The notes: generated by a model from the letters alone, not told the origin. DNA of 64,000 nucleotides from Massilia polaris (GCF_012927275.1 NZ_JABBGG010000002.1:310001-374000); one strand, 5' to 3'; positions 45,301 through 52,593 are shown, numbered from the stretch's first letter. Made by a program: numbers and translations.

Positions 45301-45562
45301 CGTCGGAGGTCGATTGCGATGACATGTACAGCATGTTTTCGATGCCGTTGATCTGCTCTTCGAGCGGCGCGGCGACGGTTTCTGCGATCACCTTCGGGTT
45401 CGCGCCCGGGAACTGCGCGCGCACCACCACCGAAGGCGGCACCACGTCCGGGTATTCCGAGATCGGCAGGTTGAAGATCGACAGCAGGCCGGCGACGAAA
45501 ATGATGATCGACAGGACGGCCGCAAAAATCGGCCGGTCGATGAAGAATCTGGAGAAGTTCAT
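42386..45562 (-). CDS. RND multidrug efflux permease (AcrB/MexB, HAE1 family)
   Basis: A 1058-residue inner-membrane proton antiporter with 12 membrane helices and two large periplasmic loops. The N-terminus MNFSRFFIDRPIFAAVLSI is typical of HAE1 permeases. The proton-relay aspartate pair is in GIVVDDAIVVVENVERN (helix 4), and helix 10-11 has GLASKNAILIVEFA. Substrates are usually hydrophobic drugs, dyes or solvents. It lies 3 nt after the adaptor gene. Confidence 0.96.
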   Translation of the reverse strand: MNFSRFFIDRPIFAAVLSIIIFVAGLLSIFNLPISEYPDVVPPSVVVRAQFPGANPKVIAETVAAPLEEQINGIENMLYMSSQSTSDGSLALTVTFKVGTDVEQAESQVQNRIQRALPRLPEEVRQIGVTAVKSSPNLTMVVHLVSPNGRYDDVYLRNYAVLNVKDQLARINGMGEVQLFGAGDYAMRVWLDPQKVAARGMTASDIVGAIREQNVQVAAGVIGASPSKDADFQLTVNTQGRLTSVEEFGGIVVRTGADGAITYLKDVARLELGSSSYSLRSLLNNKSAAAIAVFEAPGANALQLSADVRATMAALKKDFPEGVDYSVVYDPTQFVRESIRAVITTLLEAVALVVLVVIVFLQTWRASIIPLLAVPVSIVGTFAVMLGLGFSINTLSLFGLVLAIGIVVDDAIVVVENVERNIEGGLTPREATVQAMKEVSGPIIAIALVLCAVFVPIAFVSGLTGQFYRQFALTIAISTVISAFSSLTLSPALAAALLKPHDAPKDALTRGMDKVFGPFFGWFNRFFGRASTRYEGGVKTVLKRKSMSVAVYVLLTIAAVFMFKVVPSGFVPAQDKQYLVGFAQLPDAASLDRTDAVIRRMSDIATTVPGVESSIAFPGLSINGFTNAPNAGIVFTALKPFDQRKGKGESGPEIAQEINKRLGEIQDAFIMVFPPPPVNGLGTIGGFKMMVEDRGNVGYDELYKSVQALQGKAWQDPQLAGVFSSFQINVPQLFADVDRVKAKQLGVPLATIYQTLQINLGSLYVNDFNQFGRTYQVKVQADAQFRSQPEQIAQLKVRNDKGEMIPLSSLMTVKDSYGPDRVQRYNAYVSADINGGPAPGVSSGQAQAALEKIAAEVLPKGVTFEWTDLTYQEILSGNTMTLVFPLCVLLVFLVLAAQYESWTLPLAVILIVPMSILCALIGVKLTGGDNNIFTQIALFVLVGLASKNAILIVEFARELEDHGRTIVEAALEACRLRLRPILMTSIAFIMGVVPLVFSSGAGSEMRHAMGVAVFGGMLGVTFFGLFLTPVFYVLLRTFADRIGKKTPVAAAAKLEGTV

Positions 45563-45565
45563 AAG

Positions 45566-46768
45566 TTATTCCTTGCCCTTGGCCGCGACTGCGGCCACTT
45601 TCAGTTCGGCCTTGCGGTCGGCATCCATCGCGACCATCTGCGCATTGACCGGTGCGCCCGGCTGCACGCGCTGCAGGCCATTGACGACGATCTTCTCGCC
45701 CGGCTTGACGCCGCTGCGCACGATGCGCAGGCCGTCGATGGTCGGACCCAGCACGACCGGGCGGTACTCGGCCTTGTTGGCGGCGCTGATCACGTAGACG
45801 AACTTGCGGTTCTGGTCGGTGCCGACAGCGCGGTCGCTGATCAGCACTGCGTTGGACCGGCCGCCCGCGCTGCCACCCAGCTGGACCCGCGCGAACAGGC
45901 CCGGTACCAGCGTGTTGTCGTCATTGTTAAAAGTGGCGCGCATGCGCACGCTGCCGGTCGCGGTGTCGAGGCGGTTGTCGACGAATTCGAGCTTGCCTTC
46001 GTGCGGGAAGCCGGTTTCGTTGGCAAGGCCGACCTTGACGGCGACCGCTGCGCCTTTATGTGCATCGCGGCCGACGCGCAGGTAGGTCGCTTCGTCGCCA
46101 TCGAAAGTGGCGTAGATCGGATTGTTCGATACGACCGAGGTCAGGATCGCCGTCGGATCGACCAGGTTTCCGGTCGTGATCTCGGCTTTCGATACGCGGC
46201 CGCTGATCGGCGACTGCACCTTGGTGTACGCGATGTTCAGGCGGGCCGCTTGCAGCGAGGCCTGGGCGGCGCGCACGTTGGCGTCCAGTTCCTTCAACGC
46301 CGACGCTTTCTCGTCGAACTCGCGCTGCGCGATGGCCTTGTCGGCCAGCAGGCGCTGGGCGCGATCGAGTTCGAGCTTGGCCAGTTCGGCGCGCGCCGTT
46401 GCCGAGTTGGCGGCGGCTTCGGCGCGGCTGGCCTCCGCCTGGAACGGACGCGGGTCGATTTCGAACAGCAGCTCGCCTTTCTTCACCATGCTGCCCGGCT
46501 TGAAGTGCACCTGCGTGATGAAGCCGCCGACGCGGGCGCGGATGTCGACACGTTCGACCGCTTCCAGCCTGCCGGAGAACTCCTGCGTTTCGATGACCTG
46601 CCTTTCGATGACGGTGGCCGCGGTGATCGGCGGCGCGGCTGGTGCGGCGGCAGCGCTGTTCGCGGTGGCGTTGTCGCAGCCGGAAAGCATCGCGGCGGCC
46701 AGTCCGGCGATGGCCATGGCGGCCACCAGCGGCTTGGCATGGACGGAGATTCGATGCGTGGTTTTCAT
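45566..46768 (-). CDS. RND efflux periplasmic adaptor (membrane-fusion protein)
   Basis: A 400-residue lipoprotein (lipobox LSGC, Cys31). The lipoyl/hairpin/beta-barrel arrangement is visible as SGRLEAVERVDIRARVGGFI, a coiled-coil hairpin (about 100-170, Ala/Glu/Leu-rich), LNIAYTKVQSPISGRVSKAE and the membrane-proximal C-terminal domain. It bridges the permease and the outer-membrane channel. AAAAAAGGAAA precedes the ATG. Upstream 46769-46897 contains an 8-bp hairpin with a GAAA loop (46854-46873) and no other feature. Confidence 0.95.
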   Translation of the reverse strand: MKTTHRISVHAKPLVAAMAIAGLAAAMLSGCDNATANSAAAAPAAPPITAATVIERQVIETQEFSGRLEAVERVDIRARVGGFITQVHFKPGSMVKKGELLFEIDPRPFQAEASRAEAAANSATARAELAKLELDRAQRLLADKAIAQREFDEKASALKELDANVRAAQASLQAARLNIAYTKVQSPISGRVSKAEITTGNLVDPTAILTSVVSNNPIYATFDGDEATYLRVGRDAHKGAAVAVKVGLANETGFPHEGKLEFVDNRLDTATGSVRMRATFNNDDNTLVPGLFARVQLGGSAGGRSNAVLISDRAVGTDQNRKFVYVISAANKAEYRPVVLGPTIDGLRIVRSGVKPGEKIVVNGLQRVQPGAPVNAQMVAMDADRKAELKVAAVAAKGKE

Positions 46769-46897
46769 GATGTTTTCCTTTTTTAGTCGAAAAGAGGCCC
46801 CGGCCCGGCCATGCGAAGGGCCAGGCGCAAAGTTGCGGGTAAAGCGGTCCCCGGACGCCTTGAAAAAGGCGTCGCAGGGGTTGAAAGCGGAGTTAAA

Positions 46898-47746
46898 TCA
46901 GGATGCGGTCAGCGGACCGTCGAGCGTCGCCAGGAAGCGTGAGATTTCGGTAAGCACGGCTGCCTCGCACGCGCATTCGCTGCGGGCGGCGGCGTCCACG
47001 ATGGATTCAGCCTCAAGCCGTTTCATCGTCGTCGAGACGCCGGAACTGGTGAGCCTGGCGCCGTATTGTTCAGCCTCATCGCGTAATGGGTCGTCTTCCA
47101 CCGACAGGATCAACGCCGGCGGCAGGTTGCGCAAACGGCTGGACTGGAGCGGTGAGGCGTACGGGTGGCTGCGGTCTGCGGCGTTCGGCAGGTAGCCGCG
47201 GTAGCTGGCGGCGCAGCTATTGGCCACTTCGAGCGTTTCATCGCCAGCAGCCACTTCGCGCATCGAGCACGTCGAAAGACCAGGGTCGAGCATCGGCATG
47301 ATCAATACCTGCCCGGCCAGCTTCGGTGCGCCGCGGTCGCGCGATATCAGCGCACACACCGCAGCCAGGTTGGCGCCAGCCTCGATGCCAGCCACCACCA
47401 GGGTTTTGCCGCTCCAACCGATGCGGGCCTTGTTCTTTTTGGCCCACAGCAAGACGGCGTGCGCGTCTTCGATAGCGGCAGGGAAGGGCTTTTCGCCAGC
47501 CAGGGTGTAGTGCGAGGACAGCAAGACGTACTCAGGGAGCGCCTGCACCAGGCGGCACAGGAATGCGTCGTCTTCATCAAGGTCGCCGCCGACGAAGCCG
47601 CCGCCGTGGAAGTAGACCATCAGCCGGTCCGCCTTTTTGCGGTTGGCGCCATGCGAATATACGCGTGCTTCCAGCGGACCCTCCGCGCCGTGTACCTCGA
47701 TCTGGCGGTGCGCTACCTGCAGTGGAATTTCAACGGGCTTGTTCAT
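46898..47746 (-). CDS. Alpha/beta-hydrolase (HSL-like) homologue without the nucleophilic serine
   Basis: A 282-residue protein with the hormone-sensitive-lipase fold. The oxyanion motif HGGGFVGGD (about residues 47-55) is intact. The nucleophile elbow, normally GDSAGG, reads GIEAGA, so serine is replaced by glutamate, and the usual C-terminal catalytic histidine is not seen; the acid residue region EDDPLRDE remains. It is therefore probably not a classical esterase and may bind rather than hydrolyse a ligand. AGGAGG precedes the ATG at 47746, which overlaps the small upstream gene by 4 nt. Confidence 0.8.
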   Translation of the reverse strand: MNKPVEIPLQVAHRQIEVHGAEGPLEARVYSHGANRKKADRLMVYFHGGGFVGGDLDEDDAFLCRLVQALPEYVLLSSHYTLAGEKPFPAAIEDAHAVLLWAKKNKARIGWSGKTLVVAGIEAGANLAAVCALISRDRGAPKLAGQVLIMPMLDPGLSTCSMREVAAGDETLEVANSCAASYRGYLPNAADRSHPYASPLQSSRLRNLPPALILSVEDDPLRDEAEQYGARLTSSGVSTTMKRLEAESIVDAAARSECACEAAVLTEISRFLATLDGPLTAS

Positions 47747-47940
47747 CGCAGGCCTCCTTTCTTGCCTTGCCCTTGTTCGCCCGCCGGTGCGGCACCGAAC
47801 AGGTCATGTGCAAGTGCGTCAAATCCAAGCGCCTCGGCGCGCGTCGCTTGCGGGAAGTGGCCGCTGAACAGGATGCCGGTCAACAGCAATGCGCCCAGCA
47901 GGACGGTTGCTACAGCAACGATTCCATTTTGATGACGCAT
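47743..47940 (-). CDS. Small single-pass membrane protein heading the efflux operon
   Basis: A 65-residue protein with one membrane segment (GIVAVATVLLGALLLTGILF, about residues 6-25) and a short polar C-terminus rich in Gly/Gln/Lys. The ribosome-binding site GAGGGAGAG before ATG 47940 and the ATGA overlap with the hydrolase gene show it is a real gene. I recognise no family. Its position next to the promoter and the divergent LysR gene makes it the first product of the efflux operon. Confidence 0.7.
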   Translation of the reverse strand: MRHQNGIVAVATVLLGALLLTGILFSGHFPQATRAEALGFDALAHDLFGAAPAGEQGQGKKGGLR

Positions 47941-48040
47941 GATCGACTCTCCCTCGGTTCAGATATGGCTGCATTAATCGACGCAGTCCGTGCACTGTAT
48001 ATTCGTTCTACAATCTGATAAAGATGCAAAAACCGAATTG

Positions 48041-48062
48041 ATTGTTCAGGAATCTGAACAAT
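48041..48062. promoter_or_regulatory. Perfect 9-bp-arm palindrome upstream of the efflux LysR gene
   Basis: ATTGTTCAG (48041-48049), GAAT, then CTGAACAAT (48054-48062). It ends 10 nt before the LysR start codon and lies in the 130-nt gap shared with the divergent efflux operon. It is a strong candidate for the LysR binding site, probably autoregulatory. Confidence 0.6.
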
Positions 48063-48072
48063 AAGGGAATTT

Positions 48073-48990
48073 ATGAATAAACTGCAGGCAATGGAAGTGT
48101 TTGTACAGGTGGTGGACGCAGGTGGATTCACCCGCGCGGCGGAACATCTCCAGCTGCCGAAGGCCACGGTTTCCACCCTGGTACAGGCGCTGGAACAGGC
48201 GCTGGCGGTCAAGCTGCTGCACCGCACAACGCGGCAGGTGCAGGTGACGAGCGATGGCGCCGCCTATTATGAACGATGCGTGCGTATCCTGTCCGACGTG
48301 AAGGAAGCGGAGGAGTCGCTGTCGACCAACCGGCTCAGTCCGAGCGGGCGCCTGCGTATCGACGTCTCCACCGGACTCGCGAACGCCATGTTGATTCCGA
48401 TGTTGCCAGATTTTTTCGCACGCTATCCTGACATCCGCGTGGACATGGGTTGCGGCGACCGGCCGGTCGACCTGATCGAAGAGGGTGTGGATTGCGCCAT
48501 CCGCGGCGGCATACTGCCCGATTCGGGACTGATCGCGCGCCGGCTGGGCATGCTCGAATTCGTCACATGTGCGAGTCCCGCCTATCTCGCCAAGCGTGGG
48601 CGTCCGAACCACCCGAACGACCTGATGAACCACCAGTGCGTGAACTATTTTTCATCGAAGACCGGCAAGATTTACGACTGGGATTTCTCGCGCGATGGCG
48701 AAACCCTCAACATCGCAACGCCTGCTTGCCTGGCGGTGAACGATTCGACCGTCTATACCAGCGCGGGGCTGGCGGGGCTGGGCATCGTGCAGATGGTGAC
48801 CATGGTTGGGGATCCGCTGGTCGCATCGGGGCAGATGGAAATCATCCTGCCTGGCTGGACGACGGAGCCGTTGCCGGTCAATGCGGTGTACCCGCAGAAC
48901 CGGCATCTGTCGGCCAAGGTGCGCGTGTTCGTGGAGTGGGTTGCGGACTTGTTCCTGGCGTGGCCGGAGCAGGCAAAGGGGAAGGATTAG
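48073..48990 (+). CDS. LysR-family regulator, divergent from the RND efflux operon
   Basis: A 305-residue regulator with HTH MNKLQAMEVFVQVVDAGGFTRAA and LPKATVSTLVQALEQ, and an effector domain beginning GRLRIDVSTGLANAM. The opening MxxLxxMxxFVxVV is of the CrgA/PA2206-like LysR subgroup that often governs efflux or detoxification genes. Its stop codon overlaps the terminal stop of the truncated yciH copy on the other strand. Confidence 0.9.
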   Translation: MNKLQAMEVFVQVVDAGGFTRAAEHLQLPKATVSTLVQALEQALAVKLLHRTTRQVQVTSDGAAYYERCVRILSDVKEAEESLSTNRLSPSGRLRIDVSTGLANAMLIPMLPDFFARYPDIRVDMGCGDRPVDLIEEGVDCAIRGGILPDSGLIARRLGMLEFVTCASPAYLAKRGRPNHPNDLMNHQCVNYFSSKTGKIYDWDFSRDGETLNIATPACLAVNDSTVYTSAGLAGLGIVQMVTMVGDPLVASGQMEIILPGWTTEPLPVNAVYPQNRHLSAKVRVFVEWVADLFLAWPEQAKGKD

Positions 48991-49190
48991 CCGCCCGCGC
49001 GTTTCGGCTTGAAGCCGCGGCTTTCCAGCTCGGCGATGATGCGGTCGCAGTGGTCGCCCTGCACTTCGAGCACGCCATCCTTGACGGTGCCGCCGGAGCC
49101 CCGCAACTGCTTGCCGAGCGCGTTCAACGCGTCGGTGTCGGCGACAAGACGTTTAGCCGTAGTGATGACGTTGTCGCCGCCACCTTTTCG
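48987..49190 (-). pseudogene. Displaced, diverged copy of the yciH/SUI1 3' end
   Basis: The minus strand encodes about 66 codons that align with the C-terminal half of the intact yciH at 50775-51140, from KGGGDNVITTAKRLVADTD to the end, lacking the N-terminal half and a start. The last 33 bp shared (48996-49028 with 50778-50810) are identical; the rest differs at many positions and by a 9-nt gap. This copy ends KRAGG and stop, whereas the intact gene ends KRA and stop, the latter stop being supplied by the low-GC DNA between. That is the pattern of insertion at a gene 3' end. Confidence 0.85.
48996..49028. repeat. Left 33-bp direct repeat flanking the TAC module (att-like)
   Basis: The 33 bp from CGCGCGTTTCGG to CTTTCCAG are identical to 50778-50810 in the same orientation. 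The pair brackets 1.75 kb that includes the three-gene module. Confidence 0.75.
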
Positions 49191-49280
49191 TCATCAGCAT
49201 GATGCACAAATTGCCTCGCCAACTGAAATCCGAAGCCCATGCACTAGGTCCTAACCTTGAGCACGCTCAACGCGCGTCAG

Positions 49281-49308
49281 TTGTTTATCTTCACCCGCGT
49301 GCTATCTT
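49281..49308 (+). promoter_or_regulatory. Candidate promoter of the toxin-antitoxin-chaperone module
   Basis: TTGTTT (49281-49286), 16 nt and TATCTT (49303-49308). AACCTT at about 49250 and AAGGTA at about 49311 are complementary half-site-like words flanking it; E. coli MqsA binds AACCT/AGGTT palindromes, so control by the antitoxin is possible but the half-sites here are far apart. Confidence 0.35.
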
Positions 49309-49384
49309 TAAGGTATGATGTCGTTCCATGGCAATCGCCTTCCGCCCAAGCTTATCGCATGCCCCGAGTGAGCTCGGGGGGAAC

Positions 49385-49777
49385 ATGACCGATGATGAGC
49401 GGAGGATTGCGGGTGGATCTGTTTTCGTTTTGTCAGAAGTTCAAGACCACATTCGCGAGTTCGGGATAGACGCGCTCAATTTCGCGGCAGATAAAGCCAC
49501 TGAAGATTTGCTGCTAAAGTTGAATTGGAAGCCCTCGGACGTGTGCGGCTTCATTCTTTCCCTTGGAAGTCATCGTTATCACGGCTCGCAGTGGTGCTAT
49601 GGCTCAGGAACCCCCAAGGTCCCGTTTGCCACTGACGCATATATTATGGGTTACAACCGGTTTACGAAATCGGAGAGACAAGCAGCCGAGCCACCTTGGA
49701 TTTACTTTAAGTTCGGATTTTGTTCCGACGATCAGACAGTAGAAATTTTTTCTATTCGTCCTGCTGATGAGCTTTGA
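49385..49777 (+). CDS. MqsR-like toxin of a TAC module (tentative)
   Basis: A 130-residue protein encoded directly before an MqsA-type antitoxin, the gene order of mqsRA. The C-terminal two thirds follow the MqsR layout: helices with DLLLKLNWKPSDVCGFILSL, then SQW, the DAY segment (compare QDVY) and a final strand pair WIYFKFGF...VEIFSI (compare VYLKITV...LIVSFKE). The tyrosine equivalent to MqsR Tyr81 is present; the lysine and glutamine of the E. coli active site are not clearly conserved. MqsR is a GCU-cutting mRNA interferase. The ATG at 49385 has GGGGGGAA just upstream. AT-rich relative to its surroundings. Confidence 0.5.
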   Translation: MTDDERRIAGGSVFVLSEVQDHIREFGIDALNFAADKATEDLLLKLNWKPSDVCGFILSLGSHRYHGSQWCYGSGTPKVPFATDAYIMGYNRFTKSERQAAEPPWIYFKFGFCSDDQTVEIFSIRPADEL

Positions 49778-49795
49778 AAATAATTGGAGAATATA

Positions 49796-50266
49796 GTGAG
49801 AACCGATATGCAGATCGCTTGCCGGTACTGCCATGAAGGTAAAATGTCTCAAGAGTTTTATAACGAGACATTTAAGTTCGGTCGATCGTCATTGGCCGTA
49901 GAAGGTCTTGTTCGTTTCCGTTGCAACCACTGCGCTTCGATTATGGTAAAGCCAAGCCAATTGGAGCATAACAGCGAGTTGATCGAACTAGCAAAGAGCG
50001 CTTCGCCATCGTTTGTCTCCTTGGGAACGCTTCGCGAATTTCGAATGAAATACAATCTTTCTCAGCGTGAGGCGAGCAAGCTGATTGGTGCTGGCGAAGG
50101 AGCTTTTGGTAAGTATGAGTCTGGGGAAAATCTTTCGGCGCCGACGGCCAAGCTAATCAGGGCGGCCTTGACTTACCCAGAGGTTGTTCGCCTATTAGCC
50201 GATGAAGCTAATATGCAAATCGATTTTAGCGATGTGCATCCCACAATGTCGAGTCCTATCTCGTAA
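49796..50266 (+). CDS. mqsA: MqsA-type antitoxin: zinc finger plus HTH_XRE-like domain
   Basis: A 156-residue protein. The zinc ligands Cys9, Cys12, Cys43 and Cys46 have exactly the spacing of E. coli MqsA (34 residues between pairs). The C-terminal HTH includes REFRMKYNLSQREASKLIG and GAFGKYESGENLSAPTAKLI, matching MqsA's DNA-binding domain. About 20 residues (from roughly 135 to 156, ending MQIDFSDVHPTMSSPIS) extend beyond the E. coli length and could be a chaperone-addiction tail. The start is probably GTG 49796, 5 nt after GGAGA; TTG 49784 and ATG 49808 are alternatives. It follows the toxin gene by 18 nt. Confidence 0.85.
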   Translation: MRTDMQIACRYCHEGKMSQEFYNETFKFGRSSLAVEGLVRFRCNHCASIMVKPSQLEHNSELIELAKSASPSFVSLGTLREFRMKYNLSQREASKLIGAGEGAFGKYESGENLSAPTAKLIRAALTYPEVVRLLADEANMQIDFSDVHPTMSSPIS

Positions 50267-50328
50267 AAGTTTCAGTTGATATTAATGATTCGCACGATGA
50301 TAGTTTAGAGGGTGAACATGAACTTGCA

Positions 50329-50718
50329 ATGGAGCACATCAGTCATATCGCGTACATCCCTCCTCCTCAGGATGAAAATACTAAGTCTGAACGACACTAT
50401 GCCGTAGTCCTCGGTATTCGCTCAGATTTGGATAGAGGAGATGTGCTTCCGTATAAATTTGAAATAATTATCAACGGTATTATTTCGATAAATCGTAAAG
50501 CCCGAGATCAAGTTCGTGAAATTGATGACATGGCGGTAAAGTATGGATATACCATGCTCTACGGTCAGATTCGGGAGCGACTTTCGGGTCTCACCAGTCG
50601 TATGCGAAAGGGAACGCTTATACTCCCAACGATGAGCTTCATGGATGAAACCTTTCCGCTGCCGCCATTGGAAGATTCGAACGATGATCAGACGGCAATT
50701 GGACAGACACCTGTCTGA
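50329..50718 (+). CDS. SecB-like chaperone of a TAC module
   Basis: A 129-residue protein whose second half has the SecB layout: a strand with YKFEIIINGIISI, a helix, then the pattern YTMLYGQIRERLSGLTSR and TLILPTMSF, to be compared with NILFPYARECITSMVSR and FPQLNLAPVNF in SecB. SecB-like chaperones next to antitoxin genes protect the antitoxin from proteolysis. The N-terminus is short: the ribosome-binding site GAGGG at 50308 is better placed for an ATG at 50318 in another frame, and the frame is open further upstream without a standard start, so a frameshift or unusual start is possible. Confidence 0.6.
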   Translation: MEHISHIAYIPPPQDENTKSERHYAVVLGIRSDLDRGDVLPYKFEIIINGIISINRKARDQVREIDDMAVKYGYTMLYGQIRERLSGLTSRMRKGTLILPTMSFMDETFPLPPLEDSNDDQTAIGQTPV

Positions 50719-50774
50719 GTGAGAAAAAAACGATATATTATTAGTATAATTTCTAAGAACATTCGAGCGCGACC

Positions 50775-51140
50775 CTACGCGCGTTTCGGCTTGAAGCCGC
50801 GGCTTTCCAGGTCGGCGATGATGCGGTCGCAGTGGTCGCCCTGCACTTCGAGCACGCCATCCCTGACAGTGCCGCCGGAGCCGCAGGCGGAGCGCAGCTG
50901 TTTGCCGAGCGCGTTCAGCGCGTCGGCATCGAGGGGAAGGCCTTTGACCAGCGTGACTGCTTTGCCGCCACGTCCTTTGGTTTGCAGCATCACGCGCACC
51001 TGGCCATCGCCAACGGGGGCCGCTTTGGACTTGCACGTACACGCAGAGAGCGCGTTCCGGCATGCCGGGCACATGCGCCCGGTTTCGGTGGAATAAACGA
51101 GGCCGCCCGAGTCGCCCCGGCGGCTTGCGCTACGCTCCAT
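50775..51140 (-). CDS. yciH: YciH, translation initiation factor SUI1/eIF1-like protein
   Basis: A 121-residue protein with an N-terminal basic/zinc-like segment (CPACRNALSACTC) and the SUI1 domain: VRVMLQTKGRGGKAVTLVKGL, LGKQLRSACGSGGTV and DGVLEVQGDHCDRIIADL. YciH influences start-site fidelity in E. coli, but its role is modest. The last codon is followed by TAG derived from the low-GC insert, so the native last residues (Gly-Gly in the displaced copy) are missing. The start overlaps dacB by 11 nt. Confidence 0.93.
   Translation of the reverse strand: MERSASRRGDSGGLVYSTETGRMCPACRNALSACTCKSKAAPVGDGQVRVMLQTKGRGGKAVTLVKGLPLDADALNALGKQLRSACGSGGTVRDGVLEVQGDHCDRIIADLESRGFKPKRA
50778..50810. repeat. 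Right 33-bp direct repeat flanking the TAC module (att-like)
   Basis: Identical to 48996-49028 and lying at the 3' end of intact yciH, immediately inside its coding sequence. Flanking homology extends about 150 bp further into the gene at lower identity. Confidence 0.75.
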
Positions 51141-52593
51141 CCACCCTGCCCGAACGGGCTACCCAGTCGACCAGCGCGTCGAGCACGGCGCGCCCTTTTC
51201 CGTCCTTGACCTCGTCGCTGTTGATCATTGCGACGACCACGCACATCTGGCCGGTCGCGTCCGGCACGTAGCCGGCCAGCGCAACCACGTCGCGCAAGGT
51301 GCCGGTTTTCATGCGCGCGCGCGTTGCGGCCGGGCTGTCCGGCAGGCGGCGGTGCATCGTGCCGTCAACCGCGACGATCGGCAGGCTGGCCTGGAATTCC
51401 GGCGCCCACTTGCTGCGCAGGCCGGCTTGCAGCAGGCCCGCCATCTGCTGCGGAGTGATCCGCTCCAGGCGCGACAGGCCGGAGCCGTTTTCCATCACCA
51501 GCCCGGTGTCGTCGATGCCCTGCCGGCGCATCCAGTCGCGCACGGCGAGGTCGGAACGGATGAACGTGGTCTGCGTATTGATCCCGGCGATCGGACGGCT
51601 GCCGTTGACTGTGTCGGATTCCAGCGTGCCCAGGCTCAGGAACACAGTACGGGCCAGCGCGTTGTCGGACGGCTTGTTGATGTCGCGGACCACTTCGGGC
51701 AGCGCACGCGACACGTGCGCGGCCAGTACCTTCGCGTCGAGCGGCGCGGTGCCTTCGACGACCTGCCCTTTCAGGCCGCCGCCCAGCTGCTTCCACGTAA
51801 GGCGGAACAGGCGCTCGACATAGTCCTGGCGGTCGAGCACGTTGATGCTGTTGGTGCGCGCGCAGTCTTTCGGGAAGGTGCCGTTCAGCACCACGCGGAT
51901 GCGGCCGTCGGCATCTTTCTTCACTTCCGGCAGTTTCCAGCCGTCTTCCCATTTGGCGCACTCGCCATCGATCAGGGTCATCGCGGACTCGATGCTGACC
52001 CGGTCCAGCGCAGGTTCAATCGCCAGCTTGATGCCTTTGGCGGTGGAGCGCATGTCGAGTTGCAGCATGTTCTTGTTGACCAGCAGCGCGTCCGGAATCA
52101 CGTTGTAATACGCCTCGGGCGATTCGTCGAACGGCGGCACGCCCACATCCATCCGCGACGGATTGAACAGGCTGCGGTCGATGATCAGCTTGCCGTCGAT
52201 CTTGCGGATGCCCTGGTTGCGCAGCGCCTGCAGCATGCGGCGCAGCACGTCGCCGTCGAGGTCGGCATCGGCGCCGCCGCGCAGGATCAGGTCGCCTTTG
52301 AGGTGACCTGCCACGATCTCGCCGTTGCTGAGCAGCTCGGTACGGCCCTTGAACACCGGGCCCAGTTCTTCAAGGCCCACCAGCGTGGTCACCAGCTTCA
52401 TCGTCGACGCTGGCGCCATCGGCCGTCCAGGTTGCTGCGACACCAGGATGGTGTTGCCGCGAATGACCAGCACGCTCATCGCGTCGTCCGGGATGCCGTT
52501 GGCGGCGAGCACGCCGCTGACAGGCTGCGGCAGCTGCGCGTGGGCGGCGAAGCTCCACGCGAGCAGGGTAACGAGGACGGGGCGACGCAGCAT
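51130..52593 (-). CDS. dacB: D-alanyl-D-alanine carboxypeptidase/endopeptidase (PBP4, DacB)
   Basis: A 487-residue periplasmic peptidase S13. Signal peptide of about 19 residues; SxxK at S63-T-M-K66 (PASTMKL), SxN in KPSDNALA, and KTG in MKTGTLRD. The long insertion between SxxK and SxN (about 200 residues) is the DacB-specific domain. It removes the terminal D-Ala or cuts cross-links during wall remodelling and releases D-Ala for recycling. The gene lies 8 nt downstream of the SpmAB-like gene and overlaps yciH. Confidence 0.95.
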   Translation of the reverse strand: MLRRPVLVTLLAWSFAAHAQLPQPVSGVLAANGIPDDAMSVLVIRGNTILVSQQPGRPMAPASTMKLVTTLVGLEELGPVFKGRTELLSNGEIVAGHLKGDLILRGGADADLDGDVLRRMLQALRNQGIRKIDGKLIIDRSLFNPSRMDVGVPPFDESPEAYYNVIPDALLVNKNMLQLDMRSTAKGIKLAIEPALDRVSIESAMTLIDGECAKWEDGWKLPEVKKDADGRIRVVLNGTFPKDCARTNSINVLDRQDYVERLFRLTWKQLGGGLKGQVVEGTAPLDAKVLAAHVSRALPEVVRDINKPSDNALARTVFLSLGTLESDTVNGSRPIAGINTQTTFIRSDLAVRDWMRRQGIDDTGLVMENGSGLSRLERITPQQMAGLLQAGLRSKWAPEFQASLPIVAVDGTMHRRLPDSPAATRARMKTGTLRDVVALAGYVPDATGQMCVVVAMINSDEVKDGKGRAVLDALVDWVARSGRVDGA

